A stretch of 7,074 nucleotides of DNA, from the NCBI GenBank assembly GCA_003175865.1, contig PSRF01000387.1, forward strand, positions 1 to 7,074, given 5' to 3'. Below the pieces are notes generated by a model that saw only the letters and a list, made by a program, of their open reading frames with translations, was not told the DNA's origin and ran no database searches. This document shows, piece by piece, positions 1-5,970 of this stretch. Made by a program: the position numbers and the translations under genes. The DNA is from Blastocatellia bacterium (GTDB lineage: Bacteria; Acidobacteriota; Blastocatellia; Pyrinomonadales; Pyrinomonadaceae). Each line of letters begins with the position of its first letter. Positions within the stretch are counted from its first letter, which is position 1.

Positions 1-2036
1 TCCAGTGTGCGCTCCTCCACACGCTCCTCAGCAGTCATTGCTTTGCTCACGTTAGTCCGTCCGTTACTCAACACTTCGAGCAGTACCCGACCCTTTGAAC
101 GTTCTGCATAAGCTAAAGCGTCATCCGTTTTGCCCTGTCCAACTAGCAACGCAATCATTTCCTGGTAAGGCTGAACTTTGCGTTCCATGAATCGTTGCCG
201 TTCTTCCTCACCGCCTGCTACCTGAGAGCGCAAGGTTTCGATGTTGGCGATTGCAGTTTCATATTTTTTGCGGGCTTCTTCGAGTTGGTTGAGACCGGCG
301 TAGGCGCGCGCTGCGATGAGGTAAGATTCCCACCCTTTTGTACGATTGGCGAATTCCAAAGCACGCGAATAATCGTGTTGCGCGAGGTAAATCTTAGCGA
401 TTCCTTTTAGGGTGCCGTCGGCTAGATCCTTAGTATCTGACTCTTCGCTAGCCTTTAAGGCTCGTTGAAAATAATCCAGCGCCTGAGAATAGTTTTGTTG
501 ATAAACATAGGCGTTCCCAAGATGAGTGAGACTGGACACTATTTCATTCTTGAGCCCATTTGCCTCACTCTCTGAGAGCGCTTTCTGATAGTAGACAAGA
601 GCCTCACTTATGTTTCCCTGCGATTCGTAAACTTGCCCGATTATGCTAAGCGCAACGACGGCACCGTAACCCGAATTGCCAAAGTACGAGAGCGCCTTTT
701 GAGCATGACTGAGAGCCTGAGAGTAATTACCTTGTTCCCAGTAAAGGTCAGCCATATTCACAAGCGCCCCGGCTTGGTTTCCCTTAGCGCCGAGCGATTC
801 ACTCAAAGCCAAACTCTTCTGGTAATACTCCATTCCCTTGATGTTATTGCCCGATCCTTTGTATAGAATGCCGATGTTGAAAAGGCCAACGCTCGCCCCC
901 CGCTTATTGCCCATCGACTGATTTAATGCGACGGCCCGTTCCAGAAAGGCGATCGCCTCACTCGTGTTACCTAACTGAGCTCTGACAATGCCCATGTTAT
1001 TCAAATTGTCCGCCATGCCTGACTTATTGCCCAGGGCCTCTTCCAGAACATAAGCCTTCTGGTAATTATCAAGCGCCTCAAAAGCCCTTCCCTGCAGAGC
1101 ATGGACAGTGCCGATGTTACCTAGCCCAACCGCTTCAATCTCCTTACTACCTATTTCCGCTGCCAGACCAACGCTGCGCTTCAAGAATTCGAGGGCTTGT
1201 TCCATTTTGCCGTTATCTTTGTATAAGGAACCCATGTTGCCCAGCACACGCGCAACAAGGTCCTTATCACCGATTGACTCACTCAGAGCCAGGCTTTTCT
1301 CGAAGTATGACAGTGCATCTGTGAAGCTTGACCGCAGATCCGCAGCATCCTTGTACGCGATGGCTGCCTGCCGCTTTAACCCTGCTTCCTCAAATAGAAG
1401 ACCTGCTTCTTTGAGACGCTCGGCTCCTTCCTGATCTTTCTCAAGTGATCCATAGAGACCACCGATTTGTTGAATTCCCGAAGCCTTTCGTTTCTTGTCC
1501 TCAATAAGTCGGAATACTCGCGTCGCTTCAACGAGTTTTTCAAGGGCTTTAGGTCTGGATTCCGCTTTACGTTCACTGGCAAGGTTGACTGCTTCGGCAA
1601 TCAGCCGCTTCGCCTGAACAAAATTTCGATCGTCAGGTTGAGCCGCGTGTATTTCATTTATTTTTATTTCGTATTTTCCCGGTTTTGCGTCTTTCTCTAG
1701 CGAACGCACTTCAATTCTGTAGTCGCCTGTCGTCTCTGCAATAAACGTCAGCGGTTCCGGACCGTGGGAACCATTTGGACTATCGACTTCAATCACTTTA
1801 CGTCCATCCGGAGCAAACAAGACTAAGACAATATCGATGCCCTTTTGATCTCCAACCAGGTCGACAAATTGACCCGCTGACAGTGATGTGCGGTAAACGT
1901 GCGACGCCCCACCTGATAACTCCTGTTCGATTGGCTTGTTGAGCTCAAGTGTTGAAGTCTGCTGAGCCAAACTCAAAGCGCAAACGAATGCCGCGATGAT
2001 GGACAACCACCAGATACGGTACAAACGATGAAGCAT
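1..2036 (-). CDS. Secreted PPC-like/TPR protein, probably a CHAT-domain (caspase-like) protein; C-terminus cut by left window edge
   Basis: The frame runs unbroken for 678 codons from the ATG at 2036 to the left edge, with no stop. Residues 1-24 form a signal peptide (basic start, hydrophobic core, likely cleavage after ALSLA). Residues about 28-128 look like a PPC-type beta-sandwich: a polar loop, then GQFVDLVGDQ, VLVLFAPDGRKV, and a closing GDYRIEVRSLE...GKYEIKI. Residues about 228-582 are TPR units with helix B starts near 241, 281, 321, 361, 401, 441, 479, 519 and 559. The tail (ERQRFMERKVQPYQEMIALL, then AYAERSKGRVLLEVLS at about 642-657) is the helical linker that in known families sits just before a CHAT domain. 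CHAT is a caspase-like fold with a His-Cys dyad; it is not in the window, so that part is inference. Upstream of the ATG is a G-rich stretch (GGGGG) that may serve as a weak ribosome site. It is transcribed divergently from the subtilase. A non-CHAT TPR adaptor remains possible. Confidence 0.9.
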   Translation of the reverse strand, partial: MLHRLYRIWWLSIIAAFVCALSLAQQTSTLELNKPIEQELSGGASHVYRTSLSAGQFVDLVGDQKGIDIVLVLFAPDGRKVIEVDSPNGSHGPEPLTFIAETTGDYRIEVRSLEKDAKPGKYEIKINEIHAAQPDDRNFVQAKRLIAEAVNLASERKAESRPKALEKLVEATRVFRLIEDKKRKASGIQQIGGLYGSLEKDQEGAERLKEAGLLFEEAGLKRQAAIAYKDAADLRSSFTDALSYFEKSLALSESIGDKDLVARVLGNMGSLYKDNGKMEQALEFLKRSVGLAAEIGSKEIEAVGLGNIGTVHALQGRAFEALDNYQKAYVLEEALGNKSGMADNLNNMGIVRAQLGNTSEAIAFLERAVALNQSMGNKRGASVGLFNIGILYKGSGNNIKGMEYYQKSLALSESLGAKGNQAGALVNMADLYWEQGNYSQALSHAQKALSYFGNSGYGAVVALSIIGQVYESQGNISEALVYYQKALSESEANGLKNEIVSSLTHLGNAYVYQQNYSQALDYFQRALKASEESDTKDLADGTLKGIAKIYLAQHDYSRALEFANRTKGWESYLIAARAYAGLNQLEEARKKYETAIANIETLRSQVAGGEEERQRFMERKVQPYQEMIALLVGQGKTDDALAYAERSKGRVLLEVLSNGRTNVSKAMTAEERVEERTL
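291..1355 (-). repeat. TPR array, about nine units with a 40-residue (120-base) period
   Basis: Within the minus-strand protein, the helix B motif A-L-x-[FY]-[FY/LK]-x-[KR]-[AS] recurs at residues 241, 281, 321, 361, 401, 441, 479, 519 and 559. The spacing is exactly 40 except for one 38-residue unit between 441 and 479. Helix A motifs such as LGNMGSLY, LGNIGTVH, LNNMGIVR, LFNIGILY and LVNMADLY precede each. The 40-residue, rather than 34-residue, period and the [LI]G[ND]K linker are typical of the longer-helix TPR class (LGN/kinesin-light-chain type), which usually binds protein partners in a concave superhelix. Function of the array here is inferred to be partner binding or control of the downstream domain. 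Confidence 0.9.
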
Positions 2037-2192
2037 ATTAGCCCCCGGGTTTAGTAGGAATGTCAGAGATTCTGATGAGTGATTGAACCCGAAACGGGCG
2101 AATGGGCTTGGGGGTCAGCCACTCGGGATTGGAAAGCCGTAGGAGTCTATTACGATTCTGAGTGTGTGAGCAACGTACTGACGAACATTATT

Positions 2193-2256
2193 TACGCCCG
2201 CGTAGCGTGATCCCTCACCTTAAACGGCGTCCAATACGCCGAGCGCCTTCGGCGTA
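2193..2256. promoter_or_regulatory. Cluster of TACGC/GCGTA dyads with two mutually exclusive hairpins
   Basis: Three inverted pairs share one core. TACGC at 2193-2197 faces GCGTA at 2200-2204 with two bases between. CGGCGT at 2225-2230 can pair with ACGCCG at 2236-2241 over a CCAAT loop. TACGCCGA at 2235-2242 can instead pair with TCGGCGTA at 2249-2256 over a six-base loop. The middle arm is shared, so the last two hairpins cannot form together. This could be operator DNA for a dimeric regulator or a switch in a leader RNA; the sequence does not decide. It lies about 160-220 bases upstream of the TPR gene start and about 400 bases upstream of the subtilase start. Confidence 0.3.
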
Positions 2257-2644
2257 AAACGTTTCTTAGAAAATAGAAGTACCTCAGAACAGTCTTCTAC
2301 ACACGCTATTCGCTAAGCGGGCGCTTCGCGCTTTTGTCACTGGGATTTAGGAAACACCTTCTGGCATTCCGAAATTTAGTCTAGAATAACGCCCTCTTCA
2401 TTCTTCGCGTTACCAGCAAGTAGGTGTTTCGGCCGATCGGTCAGAGGTCGTCGACGACGAACCCGATGCGTTCAAGCGACCGCTTTGTTTTAACCAACCT
2501 TACGGCTCAGATCCAGGAATTTAAGTCCGCGCCAATATCGCATGGACTTTTACGTCACTTAGTTTCAAGGCAAGAAAACTAGTCTGCTGGCGCCCGCTGC
2601 AGGATGCCTTTGGTCAAAAGCCAACGTTCTTACTCACAGAATAT

Positions 2645-2650
2645 AAGGAG
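2645..2650 (+). promoter_or_regulatory. Ribosome binding site of the subtilase gene
   Basis: AAGGAG ends ten bases before the ATG at 2661, a strong Shine-Dalgarno match at acceptable spacing. It supports this ATG, which also opens directly into a signal peptide. Confidence 0.8.
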
Positions 2651-2660
2651 TGACATATAA

Positions 2661-5447
2661 ATGACCCCGCAATCGCCCCGATCCCGCGCTAAGTATTGTT
2701 GCTCAATTCTTCTCGTCCTCGGATTAGCAACTTCGCTGTTGTTTACTAATCTTCCACGCACCAGCACGGCCCAAACCAGTAAAGCTAAAGGGAGTGATCG
2801 AATCGAATTAGACCGCGCCACGCCTGCCGACGCGTCTGAGGATGATTACGTTCTAGGGGAAGTGCTTGTCGGATTTCAACCCGGCGCAGGTAAAGGAAAA
2901 AAGGACGAAATGCGCGGTGCGATGGGCGCCTCGCTGTTGAAGGACTTACGAGAGATCCGGGTTCAGCACTGGCGCCTTCCACCTGGGTTGGACGTTGAAA
3001 AAGCTGTGGAGATTCTCTCAAAGAATCCCAACATCAAGTACGTAGAGCCAAACTATATCGTCCACACAGACCAGCTGCCGCTGAGTCCGAATGATGCGTT
3101 GCGCAGCGACCTTTGGGGTATGCATAACCTCGGTCAAAGCGGTGGAACTGCTGGCGCAGATATAAATGCTCCAGAAGCATGGGCTGTCAGCACTGGTTCA
3201 CAGAATGTCGTGGTTGGCGTAATCGACACGGGAATTGATTACAACCATCCTGATCTGCAAAACAACATTTGGTCCAACCCGGGTGAGACTGGGCTCGACG
3301 CAAGTGGCCATGACAAAGCCACGAATGGAATCGATGACGACGGCAATGGCTACATCGACGACTTCCGAGGTTGGGACTTTGCTAATAATGACAATGATCC
3401 CTTCGATGATAACGGCCATGGAACTCACACTTCAGGAACTATTGGCGCGGAAGGAAATAATTCGATTGGTGTGGTCGGTGTGAATTGGCATGTTCGCATC
3501 ATGCCTTTGAAGTTCCTGGACGCAGGCGGCTCGGGAGATGTAGCGAACGCAGTTGCAGCGATTCTCTACGCAGCAAAATTCAAAGATGCAAGCGGAGCAA
3601 ATATTGTTCGCGTAACGAGCAATAGCTGGGCCGGCGGCAAACGCTCGCAAGCACTTCAAGATGCTATCGCTAACTCCGGTTCACTGTTTGTCGCGGCTGC
3701 AGGTAATAGCGGCTCGAACCAAGCTGTTTATCCTGCTGGATACAACAACGCAAACATACTCTCAGTCGCTGCAACCGATCACAACGACGCCCTCGCGACA
3801 TTTTCTAATTACAGTTCGAGCTGGGTGGATCTCGGAGCACCAGGTGTAAAAGTTATCTCCACCTGGCCCAATAACCAGTTTAAGTCGTTAGACGGTACGT
3901 CAATGGCGTGTCCACACGTCGCTGGAGTTGCAGCTTTGATTATGGCGGCGTCTCCAACGCTAAGTGTCTCCGATGTGAAGACCAGGATCATGAGCACAGT
4001 CGATCCGATACCTGCTTTGGCGGGTAAGACTGTGAGTGGTGGTCGCCTAAACGCCGGGCGCGCTTTGCAGTCTTCTTTGGTGTTGTCAGACAACTGTTCT
4101 GGAGCGCCATGTTCGCCAGCTGATATCAGTGATCTTGCTGTAGATAATCTGACTGCCACTCCCACTTCAGTCACTCTACGATTCACAGCCACCGGGGACG
4201 ATGGCAACACGGGTGTTGCCTATCTCTATGACGTTCGCTATTCAACCTCACCGATCAACGCCGGGAATTTTGCACAAGCAACAGTAGCTAATGGAGAACC
4301 TGTGCCTAAGTTCTCTGGAACAGCAGACAACATTACAGTCCCTGGGTTGAAACCTGACACTAATTATTATTTTGCTCTGCGCGTTGCGGATGAAGTTGGT
4401 AACTACTCGGGCCTTGCGTTTACAAATGGTAGGACCGCAGTTGGACCTTGGGCCATTACTACTATTGAGGACACTGCAAATGATGTTGGCTTCTATTCCT
4501 CCGTAGCCTATGACAAATCCGCAAACCCGCAACCAGCGTTAGGGTACTCAGACTACACGCTTGATGATCTCAAGTTTGCGCGTTGGGATGGAAATCAATG
4601 GAACATTCAGACCGTAGACCCGGGAGACGGAGTTAGGACGGGAATCAGTTTGGCTTACGATCAACTCAACAACCCATCATTGAGTTACGGCTGGGGCGTG
4701 CTCAAGTTTGCGCAATGGGTTCCGTCAACTCAGTCGTGGCAGATCACTACGCTCGAAAGTAGGGATGCCAACAACGATGTGACTTCCCTCGCCTACGCGC
4801 CAGACGGAAACCCGTCGATCAGTTATCGAACTTTCACAAGGAAAACCGGCTTTTTGAAGTTCGCTCGAAAGACTGCTACTGGATGGACTCTTCAGAATGT
4901 GGCGTCGGCAGGCGCAAGATACAACTCACTTGCGTATGACGCATCTGGCAATCCATCAATTGCCTTTTCTGATGACGTAGATGGTGATGGAACTCTGGAT
5001 ACGTTGAAGTTCGCCCGGTGGAATGGTTCAACCTGGGTTGTTCAGACTGTTGAAACTGGAGTCGTGGGTTACGGTGTTTTTGCCTCGCTTGCATATGACA
5101 ACGCCGGCAACCCCGCCATCGTACATAGAACCTCAGGCGGAGTCAGGTTCTTGCATTGGAATGGGAGCTCATGGGATCCAGCTCAAATAGTGGACAGCGG
5201 ATCGTACTGCTGGATCACCTTCAACTCCACAGACGGGAAGTTTTACGTCAGCTCGAGCGATCAAAGTGGATTGAAGCTATCACGTCAAGAAACAGGCGGC
5301 TGGACTACAGAGTTGGTGGAACCGGCGGCACGAGTGCGATGGATTGCGCCGCTGGCAATCTCATCCTGCGGCACGGCGTCGATGTCGTACAGCACCTCTC
5401 CGAATAATGATTTGAAGTTTGGTACGAAGTGTCCGTTAGGACCGTAG
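2661..5447 (+). CDS. Secreted subtilisin-like serine protease (family S8) with propeptide, FN3 domain and C-terminal beta-propeller
   Basis: A 928-residue exported endopeptidase. Residues 1-38 are a signal peptide (hydrophobic 14-29, likely cleavage near STA-Q). Residues about 63-137 are a fervidolysin-type inhibitory propeptide (GEVLVGFQPG ... NIKYVEPNYIVH). The catalytic domain spans about 143-470, with Asp189 (VIDTGID), His253 (NGHGTHTSGT), oxyanion Asn349 (AAAGNSG) and Ser414 (DGTSMACPHVAG); all are present, so it should be active. Between Asp and His an insert carries an acidic loop (D225, D227, N229, D233) that probably binds calcium. Cys479 and Cys484 lie in the linker to a fibronectin type III domain (about 486-591). 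Residues 595-924 are seven blade-like repeats. No sorting signal, membrane anchor or lipobox follows, so release to the medium is expected. A strong ribosome site supports the start. A long hairpin follows the stop. Subtilase identity is near certain; the substrate is unknown. Confidence 0.97.
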   Translation: MTPQSPRSRAKYCCSILLVLGLATSLLFTNLPRTSTAQTSKAKGSDRIELDRATPADASEDDYVLGEVLVGFQPGAGKGKKDEMRGAMGASLLKDLREIRVQHWRLPPGLDVEKAVEILSKNPNIKYVEPNYIVHTDQLPLSPNDALRSDLWGMHNLGQSGGTAGADINAPEAWAVSTGSQNVVVGVIDTGIDYNHPDLQNNIWSNPGETGLDASGHDKATNGIDDDGNGYIDDFRGWDFANNDNDPFDDNGHGTHTSGTIGAEGNNSIGVVGVNWHVRIMPLKFLDAGGSGDVANAVAAILYAAKFKDASGANIVRVTSNSWAGGKRSQALQDAIANSGSLFVAAAGNSGSNQAVYPAGYNNANILSVAATDHNDALATFSNYSSSWVDLGAPGVKVISTWPNNQFKSLDGTSMACPHVAGVAALIMAASPTLSVSDVKTRIMSTVDPIPALAGKTVSGGRLNAGRALQSSLVLSDNCSGAPCSPADISDLAVDNLTATPTSVTLRFTATGDDGNTGVAYLYDVRYSTSPINAGNFAQATVANGEPVPKFSGTADNITVPGLKPDTNYYFALRVADEVGNYSGLAFTNGRTAVGPWAITTIEDTANDVGFYSSVAYDKSANPQPALGYSDYTLDDLKFARWDGNQWNIQTVDPGDGVRTGISLAYDQLNNPSLSYGWGVLKFAQWVPSTQSWQITTLESRDANNDVTSLAYAPDGNPSISYRTFTRKTGFLKFARKTATGWTLQNVASAGARYNSLAYDASGNPSIAFSDDVDGDGTLDTLKFARWNGSTWVVQTVETGVVGYGVFASLAYDNAGNPAIVHRTSGGVRFLHWNGSSWDPAQIVDSGSYCWITFNSTDGKFYVSSSDQSGLKLSRQETGGWTTELVEPAARVRWIAPLAISSCGTASMSYSTSPNNDLKFGTKCPLGP
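4443..5432 (+). repeat. Seven blade-like repeats forming a predicted beta-propeller at the subtilase C-terminus
   Basis: Residues 595-924 of the protease. The unit reads roughly S-L-A-Y-D-x-x-G-N-P-S-I-x-Y, then L-K-F-A-R-W-x-G, then W-x-x-Q-T-V-[DE]. Copies begin near residues 613, 663, 709, 756, 809, 851 and 897. The seventh stops after NDLKFGTK and lacks its last strand, while an extra WAITTIED strand stands before the first copy at 597-604; this is the pattern of velcro closure, in which the N-terminal strand completes the last blade. Cys903 and Cys924 could bridge the final blade. Blade 4 carries a DVDGDGTLD loop (772-780), a calcium-loop pattern absent from the other copies. Similar repeats are known in uncharacterised bacterial exported proteins; the fold is inferred. 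Confidence 0.75.
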
Positions 5448-5478
5448 GAACGACAGGCAAATAAGAATAATAAGACCG

Positions 5479-5537
5479 AAACTTGGAGGCCGCCGGCGAG
5501 AACCGAATAATTCTTGTCGGCGGCCTCGTTCAAGTTT
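5479..5537 (+). terminator. Long hairpin after the subtilase gene, probable terminator
   Basis: Starting 32 bases after the stop codon, a 17-base arm at 5486-5502 pairs with 5511-5527 over an eight-base loop; only two pairs are G-U, the rest are Watson-Crick. The stem continues outward, with AAACTTG at 5479-5485 pairing with CAAGTTT at 5531-5537 and a three-base bulge (GTT) between. The plus strand has no proper U run after it (only TTT), whereas on the minus strand the 3' side is U-rich (complement of 5456-5478). It could therefore be a factor-aided or bidirectional terminator, or an mRNA 3'-end stabiliser. Confidence 0.65.
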
Positions 5538-5551
5538 GAAGTGAAGTAACT

Positions 5552-5672
5552 CCTTGGAGTGCGGCGACCCCGGCGCCGCTTTGTTATCGCGATACCTCTC
5601 GAAAATGCAGATAGGTCCTTAGAGTGAGAGTCGCTGTAACAAAGCGACGCCGGGCCGTCGCACTCCAAAAGG
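5552..5672. repeat. REP/BIME-like pair of inverted palindromes (possible non-autonomous mobile repeat)
   Basis: Two arms, 5556-5586 and 5637-5666, are imperfect inverted copies of each other (31 and 30 bases; both begin GGAGTGCG when read inward and end in GCTTTGTTA next to the 50-base spacer). A weaker match of CCTT (5552-5555) to AAGG (5669-5672) extends the ends. Each arm also folds on itself: GCGGCG (5561-5566) with CGCCGC (5574-5579) on the left, GCGACG (5644-5649) with CGTCGC (5656-5661) on the right, with loops of seven and six bases. The spacer contains a perfect TATCGCGATA palindrome (5585-5594, overlapping the arm) and CTCTC/GAGAG arms. This is the layout of REP doublets spread by RAYT (Y1 transposase) enzymes; no transposase is in the window and no target duplication is visible. 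Confidence 0.6.
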
Positions 5673-5959
5673 TTATTCGTGCCCGCCAAATTTCCTGTTA
5701 TCTCAGAGAAGACGATTTCAATATCTGACCTTGTTCAACGTCTTCCAAGTGTACGTAATTCAAATTGCCATGAAATGGTTTCAGCCATTCTTCCATAAAT
5801 GTGTAGAGAACCCGTTGACTTCGATGCAACGGTCGATGGCATGTCGTCCCAGAAGATCGCTGTCGCAAATGAGCAAACGACAAAAACTTTCAGGCCATTG
5901 CTCAGACTCAAGACCAATTCCTTAGATGGACCACTGACTTCATAACGCAACCAATCAGC

Positions 5960-5964
5960 GAGGA
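5960..5964 (+). promoter_or_regulatory. Ribosome binding site of the FG-GAP gene
   Basis: GAGGA ends six bases before the ATG at 5971. It supports this start, which opens into a signal peptide. Confidence 0.7.
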
Positions 5965-5970
5965 CCACTT

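Larger units (their letters stand above)
2037..2660. other. Divergent intergenic region, no gene seen
   Basis: This 624-base gap separates the start codons of the minus-strand TPR protein and the plus-strand subtilase, so it must hold both promoters. I could not pick convincing -35/-10 pairs for either gene. No reading frame here looks like protein on either strand. What stands out is a group of dyads at 2193-2256, a small hairpin at 2315-2333 followed by a short T run, and a 12-base perfect palindrome at 2447-2458. The gap is long for a simple divergent promoter. Confidence 0.6.
5448..5970. other. Intergenic region with hairpin and repeat element; no gene recognised
   Basis: The 523 bases between the subtilase stop and the FG-GAP gene hold the long hairpin at 5479-5537 and the paired palindromes at 5552-5672. 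From about 5675 to 5950 I see no feature: short frames exist on both strands, but none resembles a known protein, has a good ribosome site or shows a domain motif. The promoter of the FG-GAP gene should lie in this last part, but I could not pick it with confidence. Confidence 0.6.

Noticed and set aside
1108..1700. Short frames on both strands within the TPR gene
   Set aside because: They lie within the continuous minus-strand frame that encodes clear TPR units; composition is that of out-of-frame reading.
2315..2333. Small hairpin AAGCG/CGCTT followed by TTTT-like bases, as a terminator
   Set aside because: The stem has only five pairs with a nine-base loop, and no gene ends nearby on the plus strand.
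3809..4210. A 133-residue minus-strand frame inside the subtilase
   Set aside because: It covers the catalytic serine region and linker of a fully intact protein on the other strand and shows no recognisable motif.
5552..5672. CRISPR array or attenuator
   Set aside because: There are only two arms, in inverted rather than direct orientation, with one spacer; a REP-type doublet explains it better.
5285..5689. A 134-residue minus-strand frame across the subtilase end and the hairpin/repeat region
   Set aside because: It runs through the long hairpin and the palindromic repeat, which explains its sequence; no domain is visible.
5698..5968. Two overlapping minus-strand frames (61 and 77 residues) in the gap before the FG-GAP gene
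   Set aside because: Neither shows a domain, signal peptide or good ribosome site. A short VLSLSNG stretch hints at a decayed dispersed repeat, but one short match is not enough to call it a pseudogene or repeat.
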